This document shows, piece by piece, positions 46,001-54,985 of a stretch of DNA of 64,000 nucleotides; within the stretch, counting starts at the first letter, position 1, and every line of letters starts with the position of its first letter. This DNA comes from Symsagittifera roscoffensis. Lineage: Eukaryota > Xenacoelomorpha > Acoela > Convolutidae. Location: the NCBI RefSeq assembly GCF_963678635.1, contig NC_087064.1, forward strand, positions 5,928,411 through 5,992,410. Direction: 5' to 3'. The notes beneath the pieces were generated by a model. It worked only from the letters and a program-made list of their open reading frames with translations, made no database searches and was not told the origin of the DNA. A program made the translations under genes and the position numbers.

Positions 46001-47826
46001 TGGGGAAACCATTTACCATCGCAACTGACCTTAATGCGCTTACAACAGCACTGGATGTTAATCAATCGAACAAGACCTACCAATCACGCCTAACCCGGTG
46101 GGTTGACCGGTTACTGCCGTATCAGTTCAACATAGTTCACATTCCGGGGAGGGACATGGGCATAGTTGATTATTTATCGCGTGATCCTTTCAATGATCCC
46201 TGGCCCGAATCAGAATTAGACGAAAAGTTTGTAGTAGCAACAATAAACTCTTTTCATGAAGCGTTCGACTGCTGGAACAGTAGGCTTAAAGATTCAAGGT
46301 CGCTCAACCGGAACGAAAACGTTCTAGAATGTTCTAGAAGGAATGTTAGGAAACAGTCATCAAGTAATGGTTGCTATAGCAACCAAAACGGTCAAAACCG
46401 AACAAAGCTCGACCGGAACGAGAGAAAACAGTTTCCACGACTGCAAAAACAGCTGAACACAACAGTTCAACAGAAACAAATCACTCTTTTGTCAAATCAA
46501 CCCAGCAAACAGTCAGTCTTAAATAATTGCAAAACGAAAAAACGACCAGTACCGAAAAAAATAGAAAAAACAGACTCAAGAATCGAGATGTCAGAAAATG
46601 CAAACAGAACATACGACTGGTGGTCCAGCCCACCACAAGATTGGCGGAACGAGGAGCGTGAAGAAAGCCTAATGGACCCAAAGTGGAACCGATCATTTTC
46701 CACCAATAACGAACTCTCGGGAGAGGAGGAGATCACAGAGACAGTACAACGTACGAGAAAAATTATACGAGGAGGCAGAAAAAATAGGGACAGCTCAGAC
46801 AGCGAAACACGTCAAGCACAACGAGTAAAATGGTCGCTGGAACCGGAACAACAACGAATAGCGGACCAAAGACTGCTCTCGTTCTGGCAGCTAATAGGCG
46901 GAGAAAACAATGTTCAGGAAAATCGAGAACTGGAGGCCGATACTCAAGAAGTCAGGGGCCATTTGGAAGACGAATCAAGTCCAACATCGTCAAAACCGAT
47001 CGCATCGACAGAACGAAAACTCAGTGAGGTGAATGTATTAGAAGTCGACCTTACAACCACAGAAGAGGCGGAGAGTGAGGAGGAAGTATGCTCAATTCAA
47101 CCGCCAAAGGGTCTAGGAAAATCAAGACTGCAAAAGCAGCAACGAGTAGAGACTCTGGACAACCTCGCAAAACTGTTCGACAAAAACTTACTAGCAGAAC
47201 TGACCACAGAAGACACGTGGATGGACCGCCTCAGGAGAGTGGTAGAGAGAGGGGACAAACAAGGATTCGAATTGATGGGACCCTATACAAATCCGTTGTG
47301 GTCGCAGATGGCAGTTCAGGACGACTGCATCTTGGTCAATAATCGGCTAGCGGTACCAGTTCAACTACGACAAGCTGTCCTCAAACGAATACATCGGGGA
47401 CACCCAGGACAGGAAGCGATGTTGGGAGCAGCGCAATATCTGTGGTGGCCACACATGAATAAGGACATCGTGAATTTGGCAGAGGAGTGCCGTAGTTGTA
47501 CCAGATATGGTAAGAATGTTAAATACCTTATTTCGAAAAATTCGTCAAAACCACTACCACTGCTCACGCAGCCGGGACAGGAGGTACAACTAGACTACGC
47601 GGGGCCTATAGAAAATCAGAAAGGAAAAAAAATCTATCTTTTAGTAGCCATTGATCGATTCTCAAAATTTCCATCAGTGAAGGTTACAAAATCCACAAGT
47701 GGAAAGAGCCCAGCAAAATTCTTGAGATCATATATCGACACAAATGGAGTCCCTGAATCAATTCGTTCGGATCAATTTTCAGGCTTTAAGGGAAAAACTC
47801 TAAAAAAAATTTTGTTCGGAACTTAA
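43042..47826 (+). CDS. gag-pol: Element 1 Gag-Pol, ending in a frameshift inside integrase
   Basis: This 1,594-codon frame has, in order: a Gag N-terminus with PPWQFKIWFEQF and a GESLESFH...RDLFISKM capsid-like stretch; two zinc knuckles, C-X2-C-X7-H-X3-C at 317-332 and a canonical C-X2-C-X4-H-X4-C at 339-352; protease with DTGS at 454 and IMGLDL near 531; reverse transcriptase with LDLKYAY (Asp 702) and FLDD at 766-769; RNase H with D929, E969 and D996; a polar linker of about 330 residues; and integrase with H1451/H1454 and C1483/C1486, D1518 and D1577. The ATG is chosen because element 2 has it at the same LTR-junction position and the following codons are homologous. Gag and pol need no frameshift between them. 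An eight-A run at 47,802-47,809 precedes loss of frame, and the integrase Glu lies one frame on. The products would assemble particles, copy the RNA and integrate the DNA. Confidence 0.95.
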   Translation: MAQPAGFAAQDNRTDMGIPVFWASANLDPPWQFKIWFEQFLMAVTVKENVNPEIILEEPKDILEEPPPRPETPRDVENEDARNARILRDKLARDRVALENEEKRTRGPRVGHNVFYNEVQKKLVSRLFLSLGTEGKKRFLQKNPHAEISKMTFREVTELAEVSFQKVKCVTYERYKLFTRMQEPGESLESFHAALTAQAARSELGTLENEIVRDLFISKMKNMTLQDTLTFETLDPEEVLKRAIKFEHRKLTTMAFQKTNAAAAGGSSSNYTSGVRIKQEPVMAVRNLGGKTKTPNRRENNNRQNNNKNQNTKTKPCNRCGRTFEQGHLKNCPAIGKDCKNCGKPNHFAKMCRSQQVSEIAEDSEESIVECDQISEGVGSCSEFEVMLIQTQQPENERVSKYVKDRINEMRKETNGKVVRVQKIDSIRDPTLNRVKSLKAMVRIDNQIIQLTVDTGSPVSFLNWATTKEIMEKSNKVRFIPADKLNLQTKFVDYNKQPISILGALKTNLRSAGWEVKGATFLVSERKTRCIMGLDLQGQVGIVTTQRTAPKELTRFDVLMCEQSEGWKEIFLNKFKNLFERQGISKNHIVSSKFKYPLCPIQEKGRRIPIHIQDKVEKEIEKLLTEGHITKLDKCTSDCFIAPIVITVKKDDSIKLAMDAKPINRQLFKNKYQMPNVDKLIDGVSQIVTENKKGTLYFSVLDLKYAYSQLKLAADTARQCNFNIVGGKATGTYRFLTGFYGLADMPAEFQKAMDRTINHAKNTFCFLDDILIVSKGSEIEHANLVEAVLKKLDAENLALKLSKCEFFKQEVNWLGHHLSEEGVRPKITKTEAVVNLNPPKSLKQLRSFLGSINHLAKFIPNVASLTEKLRPLLKEENQKKKLKNMKLPVKKFEWGDVHTEAFDAIKGAVANITKVHYYDANRETRVKCDASHDGLGSTLEQQNDEGLWVPISFASRYLNAQEKKYSTNELELLAVVWAVDRYKHYLLGKPFTIATDLNALTTALDVNQSNKTYQSRLTRWVDRLLPYQFNIVHIPGRDMGIVDYLSRDPFNDPWPESELDEKFVVATINSFHEAFDCWNSRLKDSRSLNRNENVLECSRRNVRKQSSSNGCYSNQNGQNRTKLDRNERKQFPRLQKQLNTTVQQKQITLLSNQPSKQSVLNNCKTKKRPVPKKIEKTDSRIEMSENANRTYDWWSSPPQDWRNEEREESLMDPKWNRSFSTNNELSGEEEITETVQRTRKIIRGGRKNRDSSDSETRQAQRVKWSLEPEQQRIADQRLLSFWQLIGGENNVQENRELEADTQEVRGHLEDESSPTSSKPIASTERKLSEVNVLEVDLTTTEEAESEEEVCSIQPPKGLGKSRLQKQQRVETLDNLAKLFDKNLLAELTTEDTWMDRLRRVVERGDKQGFELMGPYTNPLWSQMAVQDDCILVNNRLAVPVQLRQAVLKRIHRGHPGQEAMLGAAQYLWWPHMNKDIVNLAEECRSCTRYGKNVKYLISKNSSKPLPLLTQPGQEVQLDYAGPIENQKGKKIYLLVAIDRFSKFPSVKVTKSTSGKSPAKFLRSYIDTNGVPESIRSDQFSGFKGKTLKKILFGT
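43043..43063 (+). other. Primer-binding site overlapping the gag start
   Basis: TGGCGCAGCCAGCAGG followed by ATTCG lies immediately after the LTR. TGG pairs with the CCA end of a tRNA, and GGATTCG is the complement of a typical T-arm (CGAATCC), so pairing could extend about 21 nt. The implied acceptor strand GGCUGC-G-CCA is typical of serine tRNAs in animals. Element 2 has the same site with one difference in the first 16 bases. Confidence 0.8.
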
Positions 47827-47848
47827 TATCGAACAAAAATTCTGTCCG

Positions 47849-48049
47849 GTGGGGGATCACAGAGGTTGTGGGTTGGTTGAACGTACAATTCAAACAATAA
47901 AAAGAAGACTGGGAGTGATGATGCTCGATGAAAATAATAAATCAATCAAATTATGTCTCAGTATTATAATGCGAGATTTACGATGGAACAAGCAGAAAAC
48001 AATTCAAGTATCCCCGTTCCAAGCACATTTCGGCAGACTACCAAAATAG
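47849..48049 (+). pseudogene. Element 1 integrase, catalytic-Glu segment in a shifted frame
   Basis: This frame, offset by one base from the main frame, encodes GDHRGCGLVERTIQ with the third integrase acidic residue (Glu at 47,879-47,881) and continues to a TAG at 48,047-48,049, just after an AAAA run. Similarity of order to other Ty3/gypsy integrases shows that it belongs between the end of the 1,594-codon frame and the following one. The first methionine is not a real start. Both breaks sit beside A-runs, so homopolymer errors in the assembly are as likely as true mutations. Confidence 0.85.
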
Positions 48050-49599
48050 AATTTAAAATTGTGAGGGATAGGTTTTTAAATAATTCTGATTCTTTAGACA
48101 AACAACACTTGGAACGCTCAGCACTGACTGCGTCTCAAATGAAACGGAGGATTGATCAGTCGAGAGAGAATCTCAAGATAGTGCGCAAGGGACAACTGAG
48201 CAGGGATACAAGCCCACTGCACAAGCAGCAGATAACATCGGACAGAGACAAAGAAAGAGCCAAAGCCCTAAAGGAATTGTTGGAGGCAAATGCCCGATGG
48301 AACTACGAAAGAAGGGATGCAGCTAAAAATGACATCAGGAAACTAGTGGACGAGACAGGTCAACTCAATCCCGATCTTCGAAAAGAAATGATTTACTCTT
48401 GGGAAAAAGGATTCGTGGAAGATAAAGTAGAAAACCAATGCAAGTCACCACCCAAGACAATACTTAGAAAGGACCCTCTAAGGAAAAGCGGACAAGCCCT
48501 AACCAGACCATTAAAGGGGAAAATAGCTTCAGAAACGGATTCAACAATTAAGACATCGGCCGGTTCGATCTATAGAAAATCGGACATAGCTCAATCAAAA
48601 ACCGTACTTACACAAGAAAAACAGAGAAGCACAAGTAAAAGTCCATCGTCGGAACCTACAAGAAAGTTCAAGCGAGTCAGTTCTCCAGAACTACTAGAGG
48701 AACTGGAATCGGAGGATGAACTCCAAGGAGAAATGGAAATTGCAAATGAAATGAACCCAACAGAGCGCTTTCAGAAGAGCCAAACAATAGTCACTTCTAA
48801 GGACACAGAAGCCGGGGGAGGACTGAATCTTGCAATAAAAAGAGCTAAACCAAACCTGGCGGGACCAAAATCAGCAGAGGAAACAAACACGAATAAGCCG
48901 GAAAAGAGCGGAAAAGAGAAGAAAAGCCGAAGCAAGCAACAACAGGGAACCAACGCAAACCAAACTGCGACTGCAGTCAACTCGGAACAAGAGCAAGCAA
49001 TATCTAAGCCGGATTCGGTCACAGCAGATACCAAAATCCAGTCGAGCTCTACGCCGAAAACCAAACAGCGTCCGAAACTGAAGGGCATTGACGCGCACAC
49101 CCCTTTGGAAGATATAGTGGAGACGTTTCACAATAGAAATTTGGCACCGTCTGACTGGGAGAAGTACGCGGACCAACTGTTAAAAAGAGGGGTGCAGCGA
49201 GTTGCGGATGAACTTAGAGAAAATCCTCAAAAAGGCTCAGAATTGGATACAAACTTCGAACCACCACAAGGATTCTCGGACGAATCAAGTGCGGAAGAGT
49301 CAGGTGTTCGACGAAGTTCTAGACAAACAAAGAACAAAGAACCCAAACGATTCGGAGATCCGATAAAACATTCAATCAAAGAAATATCCGAAAATCTTAC
49401 AGGAAGAGGTCTTTTAAAGGAGGCACTTAAAGAATACAGAAACCAACTGAGAGATTTCAAAGATCGGGACGACAGACCCTTGGAGTCAAAAGTGCGACGA
49501 CTCGAAAGACATTTATTTATGCGGAAATTCGGATATGCTACTTTAGATGAAGGAGTAGATTGGAACCCGAGTTGGGAAATTGAGCTGGAGGAAAACTGA
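47953..49599 (+). CDS. Element 1 C-terminal extension after integrase
   Basis: The frame returns to that of the main gag-pol at about 48,047 and stays open for roughly 515 codons. The first ~30 codons shown by the formal ATG overlap the shifted integrase segment and are not genuine. The product is highly charged and rich in K, E, S and T, with no membrane segment or signal peptide, so it is not an envelope. Near the end RRSSRQTKNKEPKRFGDPI resembles the basic R-R-S-x-R...P-x-R-F tails found at the ends of many retroelement pol proteins. No GPY/F module or chromodomain was identified. It most likely forms the C-terminus of integrase or a pol-derived tail rather than a separate gene. It ends 112 bp before the 3' LTR. 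Confidence 0.8.
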   Translation: MSQYYNARFTMEQAENNSSIPVPSTFRQTTKIEFKIVRDRFLNNSDSLDKQHLERSALTASQMKRRIDQSRENLKIVRKGQLSRDTSPLHKQQITSDRDKERAKALKELLEANARWNYERRDAAKNDIRKLVDETGQLNPDLRKEMIYSWEKGFVEDKVENQCKSPPKTILRKDPLRKSGQALTRPLKGKIASETDSTIKTSAGSIYRKSDIAQSKTVLTQEKQRSTSKSPSSEPTRKFKRVSSPELLEELESEDELQGEMEIANEMNPTERFQKSQTIVTSKDTEAGGGLNLAIKRAKPNLAGPKSAEETNTNKPEKSGKEKKSRSKQQQGTNANQTATAVNSEQEQAISKPDSVTADTKIQSSSTPKTKQRPKLKGIDAHTPLEDIVETFHNRNLAPSDWEKYADQLLKRGVQRVADELRENPQKGSELDTNFEPPQGFSDESSAEESGVRRSSRQTKNKEPKRFGDPIKHSIKEISENLTGRGLLKEALKEYRNQLRDFKDRDDRPLESKVRRLERHLFMRKFGYATLDEGVDWNPSWEIELEEN

Positions 49600-49698
49600 A
49601 ATTTACATAATCCATCTAAAAGACTTTCTTCAGAACTGAGTAAATTGAACTCTTTTAAATAAATTATCCTACTGATGTTGTATAATTTATTTCTTTCA

Positions 49699-49710
49699 CC
49701 GAGGGGGGTG
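49699..49710 (+). other. Polypurine tract of element 1
   Basis: CCGAGGGGGGTG abuts the 3' LTR. A G-rich purine tract here primes plus-strand DNA synthesis in LTR elements. Element 2 has AAGAGGGTA at the same place. Confidence 0.85.
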
Positions 49711-49969
49711 TGTCATACCGCTACTGCAGTAGCAGTATTTATTATACGTATGTACAGCCAACCTCTGGTGTTAAATCATTATTTTATGGTACGCTCAAGG
49801 TCATACATAAGTGATGACACTGAGACCAAGTGAGAGATCAGAGTACTTAACAATGATCTATCTCTCAGTACATAAGAAAACAAAGAAAAGAGAAAATCCA
49901 AATTCAATATTCAGAATACAGTATTGAATTCCAACTTGTTTTCAATTTGATTTCGCAACGCATATCACA
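49711..49969 (+). repeat. Element 1 3' LTR, 259 bp
   Basis: Identical to the 5' LTR except for two adjacent bases near its 3' end (TT instead of AA). It is followed by AGGC, matching the left flank. Confidence 0.96.
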
Positions 49970-49973
49970 AGGC

Positions 49974-51628
49974 TCTGCGTGTTCAACATTTCAGAGAAAT
50001 ATTTGACAAATATTATCTCTTTGCGGTAGATTCCTTGAAATTGCTTCCTAAAACTAAGCAACCACTAGTTATAATTAAACCGATGCAATTTTTTCAACAA
50101 AAAATTGTTTCGCACGACAAAATTTTCAATAGCAGAACAATTTCTACCGGTTTAAGCTTTTCATTGAAAATTTATATCATTTTTCCCCGCGTAAAAATGA
50201 AAAGGTTTTTTTAACATTGAAATTTAGGCCAAAATAATTACAAAGGGAAATTTTAAACCCAGGCAAAAAACACCAGAACACTTTTTCAATCGCTCAAAAT
50301 TAATTTTCGTTAGCCACGAAAGACAGTTTCAGATAGCCACTTATCCTCAGTGCAATTAACGTCAAAAAGTGTCAAATAAAAACTTTTTTTGTGAAAAAAG
50401 AGAGCAAATTGTTAACATATCAGCTAAAAAATGGGAAGAGGCAACAATGAAATGAAGTGAGTTTTTCGGCCAATTTCAATCACCTCAATTTAAACTCGCG
50501 AAGAACAGGTGAAATAAATCTTATTAAAATTGTCTTTTATTATCGCTCCACAAACATTTCTTTTATTATCGAAAGTAAAATGGTTGTAAAAGTTGGCTCG
50601 TTAGACTAATTGAGAGCCGAAAAAAAAAATTACTGTGAATAACAACAATATTGAACGGAAAACATTTCCTAAACACTAATGAAAAACCGTTTAACGAGAT
50701 GAAAAAATGAAAACTATTTTCAAACAAAATCTTCTTTTTTCAGCTTTTTTGTTTTGAACACAAATATGAACTCATCTATAAATAAGAACAAAAAACCGAG
50801 AGACTAAAAAAGCGGCCAAAAAATCTTTTTGTTTGAAAGCTTTGAACCGAACAAAAAGACTCAGAAAGAACAACTTGTTTTGTTGAAAAAATTAATTTTG
50901 AAAAAAGAAACATAATTTTAAGTTTTTGCTTGTATTTCCTTTTTACAATGGTTGCTTCATAGTCAAACTAAACAACAATGATTTGTGATAAAAAAAACAG
51001 TCTTATAAGCAAATAGATGTACATAAAAAAAACAAGCCGGTTGTTTTTCGACTATAATTGCGTTTCCAAAAAAATTGAGCATTTGAACTTTCCACCCAAA
51101 AACCAATTGACATTGTTTGTTTGATAGAATGCAACAAAATATGAATTAACTGCAATCACTGAAAATACTGGTTTTGTTAAAAGTTTTTTTCGTAGCATCT
51201 GACATATTAATCCCTTCCGACAGGTTTTCCGTACAAATTAAGTAAACAAGATTAAATTACAATCGAATTTCAATTTGAGGCAACTTTGAGAAAAAAAACA
51301 ATTAGTCGAAGCCAAAATTTACAGAAAAACTAGTGAGCCGGAAAAAAGTTCTTATTTTGTTTTTGGAGAGCTCTGAAAATTTTTTTTGGGTAAACAAAAA
51401 AGTTGAAAATTTTCTAAAAATTAAATTTACCAACAAGAAAAAGTTTTAAATGCGTCCATGTGTGTGCAGCGCGTTTCATAAAGGTTGAGGTCACAGTTAA
51501 CATTGCGAAGAATAAATGATGAACTGTTTTTTGGCTTCAAATCGTGACCTCATGAACTATACAGTGGTATCAAATCCCATCTGGTTAGACACAGACCGCG
51601 TCGAGAAGCGACCGTCTGATCAAGGTTC
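49974..51628. other. No gene; right flank of element 1
   Basis: AT-rich host sequence with long A-runs and no convincing coding frame or repeat. This stretch separates the two retrotransposons. Confidence 0.5.
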
Positions 51629-52020
51629 CGCATGTTTTGACCGTACTCGACTGAAAATCGGTATGTTTTCACCGTACTCGACCAAAAATTATATGTTTCA
51701 AATGTACTCGTTCAAATTTTGGTATGTTTCAACCGTACTGACCAATATTCGGTACGTTTCGACTGTTTCGACCAATATTTGATACGTTTCGACTGTCTCG
51801 AAGAAAACTGGGTATGTTTTGACCGTACTCGACCAAAACTTGGCATATTTTGACTATACTCTACCAAAAATAGTTATCCTTCGACCGTACTCGACCAAAA
51901 ATGGGTATGTTTCGACCGTCTCAACCAATATTCGGTATGTTTCGGCCGTCTCGACCAAAAATTGTCATGTTTCAACCGTCTCCGCCAAAATTCCTTAGTT
52001 TTCACTATACTCGACCGAAA
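51629..52020. repeat. Minisatellite, unit 30-31 bp, about 13 copies
   Basis: Units follow the pattern GTATGTTTCGACCGT, then ACTCGACCAAAA with a variable end. Variation between units is substantial (CTCGACC, TTCGACC, CTCAACC), so the array is old or has diversified. It ends about 100 bp left of element 2. Frames read across it are not kept in phase by the 30/31-bp mixture. Confidence 0.92.
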
Positions 52021-52126
52021 CTCACGCTCCCACGAGTGATAGGTATTTGTTTGTTAATAACTTTTATTTGCAACCAATTAGTTGCCACCGGTGCTGGCAA
52101 GAAAAAGTTTGCAATCGATTCTGTAC

Positions 52127-52340
52127 TGTTGAAAATACTAATTCGATACTCGAATTAAGAGAATAGATAAAGAAGACAACTGATTTAAGTAAAATCAAAC
52201 AAGACAATGTTTTAGGTAAAATCCGAAGGTGGCACACAATCCGAAAGCCAAACACTTGCTATTGAAAAGAAATAAAATGATTGATAAAAGGAACTATCAA
52301 GAACTAAATAGACTTGGATCACTGATATAGCACTATGACA
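52127..52340 (-). repeat. Element 2 3' LTR, 214 bp
   Basis: On the coding strand it runs TGTCATAGTGC to TTTTCAACA, with canonical TG/CA ends. It shares the TGTCATA start with element 1. It is the partner of 55,803-56,015. Confidence 0.93.
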
Positions 52341-52610
52341 TACCCTCTTGTAAAAATTAAATAACTGCACTGGTAATGATTTAAATAACTGCACTGGTAA
52401 AGATTTCGATAAATGTAATTACTCAATGAAAGTTTTTAAACGCAAAGGTTAGCTCGGTCCCGCCGATCCTAGTTGATGTAAAGCACTGAGATTAAGGCAC
52501 TAACTGTGTAACATACTAAGTTTTTGTTCATCCGCTAAAGTTTTTAAACGACGTCTATTTGCCCCTTTCCCTCATCTCCTTTTTCTTGAATACCGCCTCG
52601 AGATATGTGT
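52341..52610 (-). other. Element 2 3' untranslated region with purine tract and short direct repeat
   Basis: On the coding strand, AAGAGGGTA immediately precedes the LTR and serves as purine tract. TTAAATAACTGCACTGGTAA occurs twice (plus strand, about 52,358 and 52,382). No coding sequence remains, although an integrase would be expected in this region of a full-length relative. Confidence 0.7.
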
Positions 52611-53303
52611 TCAATCATGGCCCCGCCCATTTTCGTGACCGCCGTTTTTTTTCTGCTCGATTTTCTCGAAGTCGTATAACTTTCCGAGTCTTGACTCGAA
52701 TACGAGACTAGCCGTTGTTTTGCCGCTCGCTTTTTCCTTCCGCCCGCCGCCAGTACTGTTTTCGGCGTTGCCTCCGGTATATCGTCCGTCCTCTGCGCTG
52801 ATTCTTGCTTCCGTCCCCGTCTTTTTAATAGGTTTCCCGCTCACTTTCCCCGTCGCCGACGTGCTCGCCTCCTCGTTCTGCTCTCCCGCCAATTCTAGTG
52901 TCGCTCGCTCAGTCTCGGTTCGTCCTTCGCGCATGGTCTCAGTATTTCCTTCGCTCGGTTCTGCCTGCATTTCGGACATCAGTGCCAATGGCAGTTTTCC
53001 GCTGATCCTTCTTGTAGCCAACGGTTGGCTGTCGCTGTCCGATTCCGACTCCTGTAGTGCTTGCTCGCCTTTAGTGATCGCTCCGTCTCGTTTTGCTGTG
53101 GTGCCCGATTTTCCCGCTTTTTAGACATTGCAATTGGAAATTCCTTGCGTAGGTCCGCTGGCGTGGGTGGCTTAGGGAGCCCTGAAGTTCGTTTTTTCGC
53201 AGTAGTCGCCTTCCGAACTGCAACCCCGGATTTCCTAAGCAAGGTACCATGATTCATTTTAAGTGTGTGCGTACTTTCCGCGACAATTTTGGTTTTCAAT
53301 TTC
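52611..53303 (-). pseudogene. Element 2 polar linker downstream of RNase H
   Basis: Minus-strand frames (52,979-53,344 and 52,611-53,021) encode low-complexity, charged sequence such as KKRTSGLPKPPTPADLRKEF and TEARISAEDGRYTGG. The composition parallels the ~330-residue linker between RNase H and integrase of element 1. After it element 2 ends without integrase. At least one frame change separates it from the RNase H frame. Confidence 0.65.
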
Positions 53304-54437
53304 CTATACCTGCTTAGATTCCGGTCCCCAGTGCGCTGAAACACTGTACGGGATGGTCCCTGGCTTAGCCTCGCTGTTCGGGTGTCTCGATAGATAGTCC
53401 GCTAAACCAATTTTCGTCCCTGGCATATGTTTTACCTCGAAGTTGAACGGTATTAGTCGATCGAGCCATCGTGTTAGCTGGCTGAACGTTGTTTTATTCT
53501 TCTCGTTATTACCGTTCAAAAGTGAAACTAGTGCATTATGATCTTTTTCTACTTGGAATTTTCGCCCCAACACATAATTCAGAAAAAATTCCGCTCCCCA
53601 CATCATCGCGAGCATTTCTAGTTCGTTTGTTGAATAGCGTTTTTCGGCGTCATTTAAATATCGTGATGCAAACGAAATTGGCCTCCAGCCCTCAGTACTT
53701 AGTTGTTCTAGTACTGCCCCCAATCCATTATGACTTGCGTCGCACACTATTCTAATATCCTTATGCAAAATGCCCAAGTTCAACTCTGTTGGCTACCTGC
53801 CGTTTCAAATTTTCAAATGCGTCCTGGCACCCGTTGTCCAGGTATACTTGTTTTTTCGGCTTAACAGTGGTTTTAGCAGTGCTGACGATTCAGCAAGTGC
53901 TGGTAAAAATTTGTGGAGACTATAACTTGATCCCATAAAAATTTTCAATTGAGTTAATGTGCGAGGCGGTTTTAGTGCTTCAATGGGTTCAATTTTCCGA
54001 ATTAGTGGCCTTACTCCCGTGTACGTAATCTCATGTCCAAGACACTTGCATTCTTGTTGCGCGAAGTTACATTTTGTTAATTTCAACGACATGTTTTCCT
54101 TATCTAACTTTCTTAAATTCTCCACGGTTGCTTTATGTTCGATTTCCGATCCTAGTGTAACGACTAAAATGTCGTCAATGAATGCATGTGCCTGTGGATA
54201 TTCCAAAAGGATGGAATCCATTACCCGTTGCAATTCCGCCGGCATCGTGGTCAAGCCGTAAAATCCGGTTTTGAATTTATACGTTCCGGTTGAGCGTCCG
54301 CCAACGCAAGTATCTTGACTTAGTGGCAATTGTCCATATGCGTATGTGAGGTCCATGGTAGAGAAGTATATTTCACCCGACTTCTTTTCGCTTATTGTTT
54401 GACCGACGGCGTCCATTAGCTCCTCGATATTTGGCAT
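53304..54437 (-). pseudogene. pol: Element 2 reverse transcriptase and RNase H remnants
   Basis: The first frame (54,437 to 53,805) carries MPNIEELMDAVGQ, FSTMDLTYAYGQL, GTYKFKTGFYGL and FIDDILVV (catalytic FIDD at 54,171-54,182). The second (53,783 to 53,304) carries RNase H with CDASHNGLGAVLEQ, TNELEMLAMMW and KDHNALVSLL, so the acidic residues are present. A short deletion removes several residues between SQDT and VGGRSTG that element 1 retains. The N-terminal third of RT is missing because of the upstream deletion, and a frame change separates RT from RNase H. Not functional. Confidence 0.92.
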
Positions 54438-54450
54438 TTGGTACTTGTTC

Positions 54451-54985
54451 TTATATTTGCTTGTTTAATTCACTTGCCTCCAGTGGCACATTTAATTCCT
54501 GGGGTTCTACCTCCTGCAATTTTATTCCTGAGGCGCCCAGCGTTCTTCGAAGTTCGTTGATGGCGATTATGGAAATCGTTGAGCCGCTATCGATCCACAC
54601 ACTGGTTTTTCGTCCGTTTATCGTGATGGGTAATTTCGCCTCCGCTACTCGTAGTTCGGTATGGTTTTTCGTTCGCACAGCCATCACCATATAGTCCCCT
54701 CCCCCTGAACTATCGGAAACCCATGATCGGTTCCGCTTTTCTGCCGTCGGGTTTACCCATCCCACTGAGTTTTCGTGCTGCGATTCTTCGTATCCCGTTT
54801 CTTCCGACTCGAATCGTTCCTGGTTCGCTTGCCCCCGGATAACTCCGACCGACGAATTGCCCCTAGTGTTTTTCTTAGCCCGACAGGTCCGTTCGAAATG
54901 CCCAAGTTTCCGGCAGAAATTACAGGTTACATTTCGAGCCGCGCATTCGTTCATATGTTCTGTGGTGAATCCGGGTTTGTCACAA
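54451..54985 (-). pseudogene. Element 2 nucleocapsid zinc knuckles and protease remnant
   Basis: CFNCDKPGFTTEHMNEC forms a non-canonical C-X2-C-X8-H-X3-C knuckle, followed by the canonical CNFCRKLGHFERTC. Protease follows with WIDSGSTISII, in which DSG (54,583-54,591) stands where element 1 has DTG. The frame ends in LEASELNKQI, and the RT-type KNKYQMPN follows almost directly, which places the deletion boundary there. The formal ATG in this frame is internal. Confidence 0.88.

Larger units (their letters stand above)
42784..49969 (+). mobile_element. Element 1: nearly intact Ty3/gypsy-type LTR retrotransposon, 7,186 bp
   Basis: Two 259-bp LTRs (TGTCATA...TATCACA) bound a gag-protease-RT-RNase H-integrase coding region in standard Ty3/gypsy order, with a primer-binding site directly after the left LTR and a purine tract directly before the right LTR. 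AGGC lies on both sides (42,779-42,782 and 49,970-49,973). One additional G at 42,783 belongs either to the LTR or to the target. The LTRs differ only at two adjacent bases, so insertion was recent. gag and pol share one frame. No envelope-like gene with a membrane segment is seen. Integrase is interrupted by two apparent frameshifts. The coding strand is rich in A, unlike the neighbouring T-rich host sequence. Confidence 0.96.

Noticed and set aside
47088-47342. Additional frames inside element 1 on both strands
   Set aside because: They overlap the long gag-pol frame and have no domains; they are shadows of the A-rich coding strand.
47953-49599. Envelope-like third gene in element 1
   Set aside because: No signal peptide, membrane segment or fusion-peptide-like stretch; the sequence is charged throughout.
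51516-52158. Open frames with repeated V-S-T-V-x-T-N-like peptide
   Set aside because: They are readings of the 30/31-bp minisatellite; the unit length does not keep a constant frame.
52720-53124. Plus-strand 134-codon frame with a hydrophobic look
   Set aside because: It is the antisense of the element 2 polar linker; composition artefact.
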